In this document: piece by piece, positions 35,381-44,367 of the stretch
How the letters are laid out: every line of letters begins with the position of its first letter
How positions within the stretch are numbered: the stretch's first letter is position 1
Assembly: GCA_019247715.1 (NCBI GenBank)
Contig: JAFBAO010000046.1
Span: 1 to 64,000 of the forward strand
Direction: 5' to 3'
Source of the DNA: Caulobacteraceae bacterium
GTDB taxonomy: Bacteria; Pseudomonadota; Alphaproteobacteria; Caulobacterales; Caulobacteraceae
DNA length: 64,000 nt
Notes under the pieces: generated by a model
The model's input: the letters and a program-made list of their open reading frames with translations, nothing else
Database searches by the model: none
Told to the model about the DNA's origin: nothing
Made by a program: the position numbers and the translations under genes

Positions 35381-36321
35381 TGGACCAGATCTCCACCAGC
35401 ACCGCCTGGAACGCGATCATGACCAGCCTGATGGCCGGCCAGACGCGCGAGAACCAGCTCGGCGCCCAGCTCTCCTCGGGCTATGTCGCCAGCGACCTCA
35501 AGGGCTACGGCGCCAACGCCGAGACGTTGTCGGCCATGCAGGCGGCGAACACCCAGGTCAGCGGCTACATCACCCAGACCCAGCTGGTGGGCGGCCAGCT
35601 GGCGGCTCAGGATACGGCCCTGCAGCAGGTCGCCAGCTCCGCGAGCGCGATCCGCAACGCGGTCGGCAACGCCGTCGCCACCGGCGACGGCTCGACGTTG
35701 ATGTCGGCCCTGCAGGCCGCCTTCCAGAGCGTGATCGGCGGGCTCAACACCACGTACAACGGTCAGTACCTGTTCTCGGGAGGCCAATCGAACACCCAGC
35801 CGGTGGCCGCCAAGACCCTGGCGGACCTGACGGCGGCGCCCTCCCTGGCCAGCGTCTTCCAGAACGGCCAGTTCACCGCCACCGCGCAGATCGATCCCAA
35901 CACCACGATCAGCACCGGAGTCCTGGCCGACCAGGTGGGAACGCCGCTCTTCACCGTGCTGCAGAACATCGAGGCCTTCGACCAGGGACCTAACGGCCCC
36001 TTCTCGGGAACGCTGACCGCAGCCCAGTCGAGCTTCCTCACCTCGCAGCTCGCCACCCTGGGCGCGGTGGGCGCGGGGCTCAACGACGTGGTCGCCCAGA
36101 ACGGCCAGGCCCAGAGCCAGGTGGACAGCACTCAGACCAACCTCACCAACCAGCAGACGATGCTGAGCGGCTTCATCGGCGACCTGGCCGACGCCAACCT
36201 TGCCGAGGCGAGCGTCAATCTGCAGCAGGCGCAGCTGTCGATGCAGGCCACCGGACAGGTGCTGCTGGCCCTGAAGTCGTCGTCGCTGCTCAATCTCCTG
36301 TCGGCGACCCCGATCGGCTGA
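35380..36321 (+). CDS. flgL: Flagellar hook-associated protein FlgL (HAP3)
   Basis: Second junction protein, 313 residues, placed directly after flgK with a one-base overlap. Flagellin-like ends are visible: N-terminal TSLMAGQTRENQLGAQLSSG and C-terminal ANLAEASVNLQQAQLSMQAT, which form the D0/D1 coiled coil. It links FlgK to flagellin. A much longer in-frame extension upstream overlaps flgK in another frame and is not real. Confidence 0.92.
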   Translation: MDQISTSTAWNAIMTSLMAGQTRENQLGAQLSSGYVASDLKGYGANAETLSAMQAANTQVSGYITQTQLVGGQLAAQDTALQQVASSASAIRNAVGNAVATGDGSTLMSALQAAFQSVIGGLNTTYNGQYLFSGGQSNTQPVAAKTLADLTAAPSLASVFQNGQFTATAQIDPNTTISTGVLADQVGTPLFTVLQNIEAFDQGPNGPFSGTLTAAQSSFLTSQLATLGAVGAGLNDVVAQNGQAQSQVDSTQTNLTNQQTMLSGFIGDLADANLAEASVNLQQAQLSMQATGQVLLALKSSSLLNLLSATPIG

Positions 36322-36322
36322 G

Positions 36323-36356
36323 GCTCGCCAGCGGGAGGGCGAGCGCTTACAAGCGC
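36323..36356 (+). terminator. Possible hairpins after flgL
   Basis: Two adjacent inverted repeats follow the flgL stop: GCTCGCC/GGGCGAGC and GCGCTT/AAGCGC. No T-tract follows, so termination would be weak or Rho-dependent. The stretch separates flgL from mnmA. Confidence 0.3.
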
Positions 36357-36381
36357 GCCTCGCCTTCCTATCTGGGGCCGC

Positions 36382-37542
36382 ATGCCGCTCAAACTTCCAG
36401 ACCTGGGCCTGACCGAAGGCGCCGTCCGCGAGGCGGTGGCGCTGGCCCCCGGCGCGCGGGTGGTGGCGGCCATGTCCGGCGGCGTCGACTCGACGGTGAC
36501 CGCGGCGCTGCTCAAGCGGGCCGGCTATGATGTGGTGGGGGTCACCCTGCAGCTCTACGATCATGGAGCGTCGGTCCAGAAGAAGGGCGCCTGCTGCGCC
36601 GGCCAGGACATCCACGACGCCCGGTCCGCCGCCGAGGCCCTCGGCGCGCCTCACTATGTGCTCGACTACGAAAGCCGGTTCCGGGCCGCGGTGATCGACG
36701 ACTTCGCCGACGCCTACGTTCGGGGCGAGACGCCGGTGCCTTGCATCCGCTGCAACCAGACGGTGAAGTTTCAGGATCTGGCGGAGATCGCCCGCGACCT
36801 GGGGGCCGAGGCCCTGGCCACAGGTCACTATGCCCGCCGGCTGAGCGGCGCACACGGAGCGGAGCTGCACCGGGCTGTCGATCCGGCGCGGGACCAGAGC
36901 TATTTCCTTTTCGCCACCACCCGCCGGCAGCTTTCGTTCCTGCGCTTCCCTCTGGGGGGCCTCGAGAAGCCCGCCGTGCGGGCGCTCGCCGCCGAGCTAG
37001 GCCTGGCGGCCGCCGACAAGCCCGACAGCCAGGACATCTGCTTCGTGCCCGAGGGCCGCTACGCCACGGTCATCGACCGCCTGCGTCCGAACGCTGCGGT
37101 CGGGGGCGACATCGTGCACCTGGACGGCCGGATCCTGGGGCGCCACCAGGGCGTGACGCGCTACACCGTGGGGCAGCGTCGCGGGCTGAACGTGGCCGTC
37201 GGCGAGCCCCTGTTCGTCGTGCGCCTGGACGCGGCCCGGCGCCAGGTGGTGGTGGGGCCGCGAGAGGCGCTGCTGGCCGAGCGCCTGACGCTCAAGGAGA
37301 CGAACTGGCTGGGGGAGGCCGACGACCTGGGCGCCGCGGCGATCGCAGGACAGCCGGTGCTCGCCCGGGTGCGCTCGACGCGCGAGCCGGCGCCGGCGCG
37401 CCTGGCGATGCTGCAGGCCGGCCCGGGGGTGGTGTTCGATACCCCGGAAGAGGGGGTGGCGCCGGGTCAGGCCTGCGTGCTCTACGACCGGGACGAGCCC
37501 AGCCGGGTGCTGGGCGGCGGCTTCATCGCCGGGACGCCCTGA
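36382..37542 (+). CDS. mnmA: tRNA-specific 2-thiouridylase MnmA
   Basis: Adds sulfur to U34 of tRNA-Lys, -Glu and -Gln in the cytoplasm. 386 residues. The PP-loop is SGGVDS at 32-37; the catalytic cysteines are in PCIRCNQ (Cys121 region) and SQDICF (Cys220). The later TVGQRRGL and C-terminal barrel match the family. The start at 36382 is supported by length and by the position of the PP-loop. Confidence 0.96.
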   Translation: MPLKLPDLGLTEGAVREAVALAPGARVVAAMSGGVDSTVTAALLKRAGYDVVGVTLQLYDHGASVQKKGACCAGQDIHDARSAAEALGAPHYVLDYESRFRAAVIDDFADAYVRGETPVPCIRCNQTVKFQDLAEIARDLGAEALATGHYARRLSGAHGAELHRAVDPARDQSYFLFATTRRQLSFLRFPLGGLEKPAVRALAAELGLAAADKPDSQDICFVPEGRYATVIDRLRPNAAVGGDIVHLDGRILGRHQGVTRYTVGQRRGLNVAVGEPLFVVRLDAARRQVVVGPREALLAERLTLKETNWLGEADDLGAAAIAGQPVLARVRSTREPAPARLAMLQAGPGVVFDTPEEGVAPGQACVLYDRDEPSRVLGGGFIAGTP

Positions 37543-37548
37543 ACGTGC

Positions 37549-37983
37549 TTACGGCGAGGAGCGGAAGGTCGACCAGGCGGCCGGCCTTTGGCCCCGCGCA
37601 CGGGTCTCGACGATCGCCGCCTGCTTGGCGAGCTGCCGCCGTCCGATGCGCGGACGACGCTTGAGCCACAGGGCCTGGATGTCGGCGAGGCGCGGCGGCG
37701 CGGGCCGGCGCAGGTCCCGGCTGCCGACGAACCGGACGCCGACTTCGGCGCCCGCCCGCCACCGCAGCTCGACCTCGAACGCCAGGCCGCTCGACCAGAG
37801 CACCACGACGACGGGGCCCCGGAGCTCGGTAGGGGTCGCGAACCGCAGCTTCGCGCCGCGCTTGCTGAAGTCGGCGACGACGCAATCGGCGCCGCCCGGG
37901 AACACCTTGGCCCGCAGAGTGGTCGGCTGGCGCTCGGTGGCGCGGCGCTCGCTGGCCAGAGCTGAGACCGATATCTGACCCAT
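37549..37983 (-). CDS. PilZ-domain c-di-GMP-binding protein
   Basis: Protein of 144 residues with a single PilZ domain. Both ligand motifs are intact: RxxxR as RRATER near residues 13-18 and D/NxSxxG as DFSKRG. A basic C-terminal tail follows. It probably acts as a c-di-GMP effector, which would be fitting near motility genes, but no partner is visible. Convergent with mnmA, 6 bp apart. Confidence 0.8.
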   Translation of the reverse strand: MGQISVSALASERRATERQPTTLRAKVFPGGADCVVADFSKRGAKLRFATPTELRGPVVVVLWSSGLAFEVELRWRAGAEVGVRFVGSRDLRRPAPPRLADIQALWLKRRPRIGRRQLAKQAAIVETRARGQRPAAWSTFRSSP

Positions 37984-38023
37984 CCCGGAAGGATAGGGGT
38001 CAAACGTTAAGCGGGGACGAAGG

Positions 38024-38515
38024 CTAGCCGCGCGGTTCGCCTGCGGCCGCGAGGATGGCGCTCACCGGCGGGGCCTCCTTGCGCTTGGGCGTCAGGTCGC
38101 CCGAGCTGACGCTCCCGCCGCAGGCCGGGCAGGTCAGCAGAGGGGTCAGCTCGGCGCCGCAGCTGTGGACGAAGGCCATGGGGGTGGCCGCGTCGCCGTA
38201 GAGATGGCGGTCCCCCCAAGCCTTCAGCGTCAGGAGGACTGGCATGAGCTCGCGCCCCTTCTGGGTCAGGACATAGTCCTTGCGCGGAGGGTGCTCGCTG
38301 TAGGGGCGGGTCTCCAGGACCCCGTGCGCGACGAGGCTCTTGAGGCGGGCCGCCAGCACGTTGCGGGCGACGCCGAGCCTCGCCTGCCACTCGTCGAAGC
38401 GGCGCACGCCCAGAAAGGCGTCGCGCAGGATCAGGAGGGTCCAGGGGTCGCCCACGATCGAGAGGGCGGCGGCGACCGAACAGCACTCCTTCGAATAATC
38501 CGCGGTGCGACCCAT
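38024..38515 (-). CDS. HxlR-family regulator with C-terminal zinc-ribbon-like tail
   Basis: MarR-like winged-helix regulator of 163 residues. The HxlR domain spans about 10-105 (CSVAAALSIVGDPWTLLIL, LKSLVAHGVLE, RKDYVLTQKG). A tail with CGAELTPLLTCPACGG looks like a small zinc ribbon, longer than the usual 110-120 residues of the family. The Cys pair near the N-terminus (KECCS) could sense redox or electrophiles. It is divergent from the thiolase gene and may control it. Confidence 0.82.
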   Translation of the reverse strand: MGRTADYSKECCSVAAALSIVGDPWTLLILRDAFLGVRRFDEWQARLGVARNVLAARLKSLVAHGVLETRPYSEHPPRKDYVLTQKGRELMPVLLTLKAWGDRHLYGDAATPMAFVHSCGAELTPLLTCPACGGSVSSGDLTPKRKEAPPVSAILAAAGEPRG

Positions 38516-38634
38516 GCAGCGAAGGTGGAGCGGGCTAGGCGCGATGGCAAGCGTTGCATTTGCAGACCGATTGACGCGCCCGCTTGCGGGCGCCGCTCCG
38601 GGACGGCACATGGCAGGCGAGAAGGAGACCCAGG

Positions 38635-39819
38635 ATGCCCGCCGACCCCGTCGTCATCGCCGCCTACGCCCGAACGCCCATGGGCGGCTTCCAGGGCGCC
38701 CTCGCCGCCTTGCCGGCCACCGAACTGGGCGCGGTCGCGGTCCGGGCGGCGGTGGAGCGGGCCGGGGTGGCGCCGGAGGCGGTGGACCAGGTCCTGATGG
38801 GCTGCGTGCTTCCGGCGGGCCTCGGCCAGGCGCCGGCGCGCCAGGCGGCGCTGAAGGCGGGGCTGCCGCAATCGGCCCAGGCGACCACGGTCAACAAGAT
38901 GTGCGGCTCGGGGATGCAGGCGGCCATCCTCGGCCACGACCTGCTGGCGGCCGGCTCGGCCGACCTCGTGGTGGCGGGCGGCATGGAGAGCATGACCAAC
39001 GCCCCCTACCTGCTCGCCAAGCATCGGGGCGGCGCGCGGATCGGCCACGACCAGGTGATGGACTGCATGTACCTCGACGGGCTCGAGGACGCCTATGAGG
39101 GCGGCAAGCTGATGGGCGCCTTCGCCGAGGAGACCGCCAGCGCCTACCAGATCGGCCGCGCGGAGATGGACGCCTACGCGGTGGAGAGCCTCGCCCGAGC
39201 CAGGCGGGCCGTCGAGAGCGGCGCCTTCCGCCGGGAGATCGCCCCGGTCCTGGCGCCCGGCAGGGGCGGCCCCACGACCGTCGCCGACGACGAGCAGCCG
39301 ATGAAGGCCGATCCGGCCCGCATCCCGACCCTGAAGGCGGCGTTCGTGAAGGACGGCGCGATCACCGCCGCCAACGCCTCGTCGATCTCCGACGGCGCCG
39401 CGGCGCTGGTGCTGACCCGCACTTCGGTGGCCGAACGGCTGGGGCTTGCGCCGCTGGCTCGCATCGCCGGCCACGGCGCCCACGCCCAGGCCCCCGGGCT
39501 CTTCACCACCGCGCCGGGTCCGGCGATGCGCCAGGCGCTGCAACGGGCGGGCTGGAGCGTCTGCGACGTAGATCTCTTCGAGGTCAACGAGGCCTTTGCG
39601 GTGGTGGCGATGATCGCCCAGCGCGACCTTGGGATCGATCCGGCGCGGATGAACGTCAATGGCGGCGCCTGCGCCCTCGGGCACCCGATCGGCGCCTCGG
39701 GGGCGAGGATCCTCGCAACCCTGCTTTCGGCGCTGGAGGCGCGCGGCGAGAAGCGGGGGCTCGCCTCGCTGTGCATCGGCGGCGGTGAGGCGGTCGCCAT
39801 GGCGGTGGAGCGGCTCTAG
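38635..39819 (+). CDS. Acetyl-CoA C-acyltransferase (thiolase)
   Basis: Thiolase of 394 residues that condenses two acetyl-CoA or cleaves 3-ketoacyl-CoA. The active-site Cys90 lies in NKMCGSGM; the C-terminal motifs NEAFAV and CALGHPIGASGAR supply His and the second Cys region (SLCIGGG). It resembles the biosynthetic PhaA/AtoB group. The ATG at 38635 follows GAAGGAGA at good distance. It stands alone, with an HxlR regulator upstream; its stop codon lies inside a palindromic repeat. Confidence 0.93.
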   Translation: MPADPVVIAAYARTPMGGFQGALAALPATELGAVAVRAAVERAGVAPEAVDQVLMGCVLPAGLGQAPARQAALKAGLPQSAQATTVNKMCGSGMQAAILGHDLLAAGSADLVVAGGMESMTNAPYLLAKHRGGARIGHDQVMDCMYLDGLEDAYEGGKLMGAFAEETASAYQIGRAEMDAYAVESLARARRAVESGAFRREIAPVLAPGRGGPTTVADDEQPMKADPARIPTLKAAFVKDGAITAANASSISDGAAALVLTRTSVAERLGLAPLARIAGHGAHAQAPGLFTTAPGPAMRQALQRAGWSVCDVDLFEVNEAFAVVAMIAQRDLGIDPARMNVNGGACALGHPIGASGARILATLLSALEARGEKRGLASLCIGGGEAVAMAVERL

Positions 39820-39887
39820 TGTAGTGTATTTGAAGTCCGCTCGGCGCCCATCCCATCCACTGGCGAACTTCGGACTGGGGACACTAG
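39816..39887. repeat. Palindromic repeat with CTAG ends
   Basis: Arms CTAGTGT (39816-39822) and ACACTAG (39881-39887) pair at the ends and AGTCCG (39834) pairs with CGGACT (39871), giving an imperfect 72-bp hairpin. The left CTAG contains the stop codon of the thiolase. The look is that of a dispersed REP or miniature element in Alphaproteobacteria; copy number cannot be judged from the window. Confidence 0.6.
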
Positions 39888-39890
39888 CTC

Positions 39891-40460
39891 CTAAGGCTGG
39901 CCGGCGCCCGCGCCAAGCGCTTCGGCGATCTCGCCGGTCGAGCCGTCGGGATATCCGGTCTGTCCAGGCTGCAGGTCCTCCGGGCAGGGGCCCTCGTAGA
40001 CCGCGGTGACGGTGGTCCTGAACCGCCCGTTGGCGCTTGGCTGCGTGGCGCCGGCGACGGCCCGGTCGCTGATCACCACGTAGCGGGAGGCGAAGTCGCC
40101 GGCCGCCGCGGTGTGGCTGGCGATCCGCGCCCCGTCGCCGGTCTCGCAGACCGTGTCGGAGACATAGGCGCCGTTCGGCGCGCGCCCGAGGGTGTAGCGG
40201 TCGCAGGCGCCGCGCCGGAAGCGGCGGCCGAGCAGCGGGGCGCGCCGATCGGCGGCCGCATCGAGGCAGATCAGGGTGACGACCGGCGCCTCGCCCTGGT
40301 TCTCGAGGGTTTGGCGCCAAAGGCCCGGCTTGCGGGCCGGCAGATCCGGCGCCGCCCCGACCACCGCAGGGCCGACGCTCCTGCCGCACCCGGGCAGCGA
40401 GGGCGCGACGCAGGCGAGCATCGCCGCGCTCAGGATCGCGCGGGAAGCGGCGGACTTCAC
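39891..40460 (-). CDS. DUF3617 secreted protein (copy 2)
   Basis: Exported protein of 189 residues. The N-terminal hydrophobic stretch (AILSAAMLACVAPSLPGCG) contains a possible lipobox. The DUF3617 core has KPGLWRQTLEN, paired cysteines and the ending GPCPEDLQPGQ. Function of the family is unknown. It starts with a GTG that overlaps the stop of the neighbouring DUF3617 gene (GTGA), so the two are coupled. The two proteins are distant paralogues. Confidence 0.72.
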   Translation of the reverse strand: MKSAASRAILSAAMLACVAPSLPGCGRSVGPAVVGAAPDLPARKPGLWRQTLENQGEAPVVTLICLDAAADRRAPLLGRRFRRGACDRYTLGRAPNGAYVSDTVCETGDGARIASHTAAAGDFASRYVVISDRAVAGATQPSANGRFRTTVTAVYEGPCPEDLQPGQTGYPDGSTGEIAEALGAGAGQP

Positions 40461-40975
40461 GAGGGGCCGGCCAACTCCGAGAGCCTCGATCGCCGTCCGT
40501 TCGGCCAGACGATGTCGCCGGGTTTCAGGTCGGCCGGGCAGGGCCCAAGCAAGCTGACATCGGCCAGGACGCGGTGCGCGCCGCCGGGAATCGACTCGGT
40601 CTGCGCCTCGACGACGTAGTGGCGGGTGAAATCGCCCCGGGCCACGCCGTCGGCGGCCAGGCCGCCCCCACCGAGGTCGCACCGGGTGGCGAACCGCCAC
40701 GACCGATCGGCGGCTTGCGCGACGTTCTGGCTGGCGCACCGACTGGCCAGCGTGCGCCCGAACGCCGCCAGCAGCTGGGCCGAGGCGTCATCGAGGCAGT
40801 ATCGGGTGACGAACACCCGCCGGTGATCCGAGACCCGCTGGACCCAATAGCCGCTGGCGAGCGGGGTCTGACGGGGCAGGGCCACCCGGGCGGCCGTGGG
40901 CTGCGGGGACGGCGGTTGGCAGGCGGCCAGGGCGGCCGTCGCGGAAAGGCAGACCAACCAAGGGCGGATCCGCAT
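40457..40975 (-). CDS. DUF3617 lipoprotein (copy 1)
   Basis: Lipoprotein of 172 residues with lipobox LAAC (Cys19). The body has the same plan as its neighbour: a G-Y/L-W opening (ASGYWVQR), a CL pair, conserved cysteines and the ending GPCPADLKPGD. Upstream gene of the tandem pair. Its ATG overlaps head to head with an ATG on the plus strand, which helps to reject that start for the GNAT gene. Confidence 0.72.
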   Translation of the reverse strand: MRIRPWLVCLSATAALAACQPPSPQPTAARVALPRQTPLASGYWVQRVSDHRRVFVTRYCLDDASAQLLAAFGRTLASRCASQNVAQAADRSWRFATRCDLGGGGLAADGVARGDFTRHYVVEAQTESIPGGAHRVLADVSLLGPCPADLKPGDIVWPNGRRSRLSELAGPS

Positions 40976-41051
40976 GGCGATGGCCTCCTCGGACCACTAT
41001 CTCCCGCGCAGGGTAGCCGGGAAGCCGGCCGAGCGCGAGGGAGAGCACCGG

Positions 41052-41324
41052 GTGAGCGATTTCCGTGACAACCGGGAGCTGGGACGTTTCGAACGCGTCG
41101 AAGGCGGCCAGGTGATCCTCGCCGACTATCGGCGCGACGGCGCGCGGCTCTTCATCGACCACGTGGAGACGCCGCCGGCGTTGCGCGGAGCAGGCGCCGC
41201 CGCGCGGCTGATGGCCGAGGTGGCCGCCTTCGCCCGGCGCGAGGGGCTCGCCATCGTCCCCATCTGCAGCTACGCCGCGGCCTGGATGCGACGCCACCCC
41301 GAGGCCGCCGAGCCCGACGCTTAA
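41052..41324 (+). CDS. Small GNAT-like acetyltransferase (YjdJ type)
   Basis: Protein of 90 residues of the short YjdJ/COG2388 GNAT branch. The motif sequence HVETPPALRGAGAAARLM corresponds to the acetyl-CoA loop and AIVPICSYAAAWMRRHPE is the typical ending. The GTG at 41052 is chosen because a GAGGGAG ribosome-binding site precedes it; the upstream ATG at 40974 would overlap the start of the opposite gene. Its TAA stop lies in a CtrA-like box. Confidence 0.8.
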   Translation: MSDFRDNRELGRFERVEGGQVILADYRRDGARLFIDHVETPPALRGAGAAARLMAEVAAFARREGLAIVPICSYAAAWMRRHPEAAEPDA

Positions 41325-41335
41325 GGTCCCGCTAA
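41321..41335 (+). promoter_or_regulatory. CtrA-like box before unknown gene
   Basis: TTAAGGTCCCGCTAA has the correct 7-bp spacing and one mismatch in the second half-site. It is 65 bp upstream of the GTG start at 41400. A further GTTAAC lies at about 41346. Weaker than the site at 12094. Confidence 0.4.
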
Positions 41336-41399
41336 GCTCGGCGCAGTTAACTAAGATCGCCGGGCGTCCTGCGGTTGGACGCGCGGCCGGACGCAAGGC

Positions 41400-42527
41400 G
41401 TGAACGACAGAGCGGTTCGCAGTCTATCTCATCTCGAGGACAGCGCCTCCACCGCGCGGTCCCTCAACCTATTGCGCGTCTACCGGCGGCGCAGCGCCGA
41501 CCCGGAGTATCTGAAGAGCCCGTTCTTTCGCAATCCGACCCTGAACCGGGCGATCATCCTCAAACACCGGCTGAGGCGCAACGAGCGCGAGCTCTTTCCG
41601 GACGCCCGCCAGACCGCCACCAAGGTGATCGTCCCCATCGACGGCAAAGACCTGAAGCTTGGCGGCCGCTCGGTGTTCGTCGACCAGATCAACTACGACG
41701 GAATCATGGAATCGGTGTTCGGCGAAAGCTGGTTCGCCGATCCGCACGACCGCGACCTGCTGAAGCTGATGGACGAGCTGCCCTCGTTCGATCCCTTCCT
41801 GTTGCGCGAGCACCTTCGGCGGCACGAGCGCAACCCGGCCCGGTGCTATTTCGACATCTCCGACGCGGACATGAACCGGATGATCGGGTTCGTCAGCCGC
41901 GAGATCCAGAAGCTGGTGGATCTCTGCTACCAGGAGACCGGCGGCGGCGGGAGCGGCGGATCGCGGCTGGTGCAGAAGATCCTTTCCAACACCGTGGACG
42001 CCGAGACCGAGCCGCTGCGTCTGACCCTGCGGCTCGAGAAGCGGGAATACCAGGAAGGCGTCTTCTGCTGGAAAGGCTTCCTCTACTACAAGTGGACGAC
42101 CGCCGAGTCGCTGGCCGACGTTTCCCGGGTAGCCGACGCCATCGCCGTCGCCCGTCCCCGCGGCCCGGTCAGCCCGGAGACGCAGGCCAATCTCGGCAAG
42201 GTGCGCGAAGCCCTGAAGGGATCCATCCTTTCGGCGCTGGAGACGGCGCGCCGCACGCTGCGGAGCTACGACGCCGCCTTCGAGAGTCTGGTGGGCGGCA
42301 AGCCGCAGGCGTTCCGCGACTTCCTGCTGAACGCGCCCGCCATGTTCTGCGACCTCGGCGAGCGGCTCGGGGCGGTGAACCACATCGTCAGTTTCTGGGG
42401 CTACCGCTTCCCGCAAGGACGCCTGCCGGTGGTGAGCGGCGAAGAGCTGATGGACATCTTCGCGGACTTCGAAGCCAGCCTCGCCTTCCCGGAAGCCAAG
42501 CCGGCCGCCGCCCGCGCCGCCGGCTGA
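41400..42527 (+). CDS. Conserved-looking protein of unknown function
   Basis: Soluble protein of 375 residues with balanced composition and no signal peptide or membrane segment. Recognisable features are KVIVPIDGKDLKLGGRSVFV near residue 75, a basic helix-rich N-terminus, a Gly-rich loop (GGGGSGGS, about 183) and an Arg/Leu-rich helical C-terminal half. I recognise no family. It begins with GTG and has a CtrA-like box 65 bp upstream, so cell-cycle expression is possible. Confidence 0.75.
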   Translation: MNDRAVRSLSHLEDSASTARSLNLLRVYRRRSADPEYLKSPFFRNPTLNRAIILKHRLRRNERELFPDARQTATKVIVPIDGKDLKLGGRSVFVDQINYDGIMESVFGESWFADPHDRDLLKLMDELPSFDPFLLREHLRRHERNPARCYFDISDADMNRMIGFVSREIQKLVDLCYQETGGGGSGGSRLVQKILSNTVDAETEPLRLTLRLEKREYQEGVFCWKGFLYYKWTTAESLADVSRVADAIAVARPRGPVSPETQANLGKVREALKGSILSALETARRTLRSYDAAFESLVGGKPQAFRDFLLNAPAMFCDLGERLGAVNHIVSFWGYRFPQGRLPVVSGEELMDIFADFEASLAFPEAKPAAARAAG

Positions 42528-42545
42528 TCCGCGGGCGGCGGCTGC

Positions 42546-43169
42546 TCAGCCCTTCTTGTCGAACTCGGTGTCGATCAAGAGCTCGATCGGCGCGGCCAGC
42601 ATCGGCGGCAGGCCAAGACCCGACGCATCGATGGTGGTGCGGGCGCTCACCCCGATGACCGGGCCCCGGAAGCCCTGCCCGGCGCCGACCAGCTCAACGT
42701 CGAAGGTCGCCGGCGTCGTCTTGCCCTTGATGGTGAGGTCGCCGTCCACCTTGCCATGGGTGGCGTCGAGCGCATGGAAGGCCTTGGAGACGAAGGTCGC
42801 GGTGGGGAACTGGGCGACGTTCAGGAACGGGGCGCCCGAGAGCTCTTCCGGGAAGTTGACGGCGCCGGTGGGGGCGGTGGTGATCGACTTGGCCTCGACG
42901 GTCACGTTGAGCTTGTCGGCCGCCGGATTGGCCGGATCCCAGACGAGCTCGCCGGACACCGCGGTGAAGCGGAACACCGAATAGGAAAAGCCCACGTGCG
43001 GCACCCGCGCGATCAGTGCGGTGTGGGCCGGGTCGAGGGCGTAGGCGCCCGCCGGCGCGACCTTGTAGTCCTTCGAGGGCTTCGGCATCGCCGGCTGGGC
43101 GGAAGCGCCGAGGGCGCCGGCCAGCACGCCGGCGGCGGCGAGGCCCAAGGCCATCGTGCGAACGGTCAT
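42546..43169 (-). CDS. YceI-family periplasmic protein
   Basis: Exported lipocalin-like protein of 207 residues. A signal peptide covers about 1-25 (LAAAGVLAGALGASAQ). The YceI core shows YALDPAHTALIARVPHVGFS, then ATFVSKAF and KVDGDLTIKGKTTPATFDVEL. The family binds amphiphilic molecules such as polyisoprenoids in the periplasm. It stands alone and converges with the unknown gene to its left. Confidence 0.9.
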   Translation of the reverse strand: MTVRTMALGLAAAGVLAGALGASAQPAMPKPSKDYKVAPAGAYALDPAHTALIARVPHVGFSYSVFRFTAVSGELVWDPANPAADKLNVTVEAKSITTAPTGAVNFPEELSGAPFLNVAQFPTATFVSKAFHALDATHGKVDGDLTIKGKTTPATFDVELVGAGQGFRGPVIGVSARTTIDASGLGLPPMLAAPIELLIDTEFDKKG

Positions 43170-43224
43170 TCGGTTTCTCCCTGGAAGGACGGCCTTGTTC
43201 GCATCGTCCCGCGCGCCAGCTTAA

Positions 43225-44343
43225 CTAGGCTCCGCCGGCGGCGGAAGGGTTGGCGGCCCCGGCCTCGACAGCGAAGAGGTCCAGTTGGTCTCCGGCCTTC
43301 GGCGGGACCCGAAAGCGGCTGAGATCCAGCGTGGGCGCCGGACCGTCGAGGCCGAAGCGCCGGCGGGCGGCCCTGAAGCGGGCGCCGATCAGGGAGGCGA
43401 CGGGGCCCTCGCCCTTCATCCGCTTGCCCCATTCGGAGTCGTAGTCGCGCCCGCCCCGCATCTGGCGCACCAGCGACATCACCCGCCGGGCCCGATCCGG
43501 CCGCGCGGCGGCCAGCCACTCGCAGAAGAGGTCCTTGATCTCGAGCGGCAGGCGCAGAACGACGTATCCTGCGCCGGAGGCGCCGGCCTCGGCGGCCCGT
43601 TCCAGCACCGTCTCCAGTTCGTGGTCGTTCAGGCCGGGGATCACCGGGGCGAACATGACCGTCACCGGCGCGCCGGCGGCGGCCAGGCCCCGGATCGCCG
43701 CCAACCGCTTCTCCGGCGTCGCCGCCCGTGGCTCCATGACCCGCGCGAGCTTGCGGTCGAGGGTGGTCACCGAGACCGCGGCCCTCGCCATCGCCCGCGC
43801 GCCCATGGGACCGACGAGGTCGAGGTCGCGCAGGATCAGCGCCGACTTGGTGATGATCGAGAACGGATGGTTGAAGGCGCTCAAGGTTTCGAGCACCTGG
43901 CGGGTCACCCTCAGGCGCCGCTCCTGGGGCTGATAGGGATCGGTGTTGCCGCCGACGTGGATGACGCCCGGCGCGTACCCCGGCTTGGCCAGCTCCCTGG
44001 CGAGCAGCCGCCCGGCGTCTGGCTTGAAGAAGATCCGGCTCTCGAAATCGAGGCCCGGCGAGAGCCCCATGTAGGCGTGGGCCGGCCGGGCGTAGCAGTA
44101 GATGCAGCCGTGCTCGCAGCCCCGGTAGGGGTTGATCGAGCGGTCGAAGCCGACGTCGGGACTGTCGTTGCGGGCGATGATCGTCCGGGCCCGCTCCGGC
44201 GTGACCACCGTGCGCAAAGGGACCGGCGTCTCGTCGGCCTCGGTCCAGCCGTCGTCGAACGCCTCGCGGATCTGGCTCTCGTAGCGGCCGCTGGCGTTGG
44301 AGCGGGCGCCGCGTCCGTGGGGCGCGGGTGAGGGGACGGACAT
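43225..44343 (-). CDS. PA0069-family radical SAM protein (SplB-like)
   Basis: Radical SAM protein of 372 residues related to the spore-photoproduct-lyase/COG1533 group. The [4Fe-4S] motif CEHGCIYCYA sits near residue 78 after NPYRG; other motifs are HVGGNTDPYQP and ITKSALILRDLDL. The substrate is unknown, but the relationship to DNA photoproduct lyases and the LexA box 25 bp upstream of the start suggest a DNA-damage function. The ATG at 44343 fits the position of the conserved motifs. Confidence 0.87.
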   Translation of the reverse strand: MSVPSPAPHGRGARSNASGRYESQIREAFDDGWTEADETPVPLRTVVTPERARTIIARNDSPDVGFDRSINPYRGCEHGCIYCYARPAHAYMGLSPGLDFESRIFFKPDAGRLLARELAKPGYAPGVIHVGGNTDPYQPQERRLRVTRQVLETLSAFNHPFSIITKSALILRDLDLVGPMGARAMARAAVSVTTLDRKLARVMEPRAATPEKRLAAIRGLAAAGAPVTVMFAPVIPGLNDHELETVLERAAEAGASGAGYVVLRLPLEIKDLFCEWLAAARPDRARRVMSLVRQMRGGRDYDSEWGKRMKGEGPVASLIGARFRAARRRFGLDGPAPTLDLSRFRVPPKAGDQLDLFAVEAGAANPSAAGGA

Positions 44344-44367
44344 CGGCCGAGCCTAGTCCTCGGAACA

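Noticed and set aside
32980..36321. A 1113-residue plus-strand frame ending with FlgL
   Set aside because: Only the part from 35380 is FlgL; the rest is flgK read in the wrong frame, rich in Arg, Gly and Pro.
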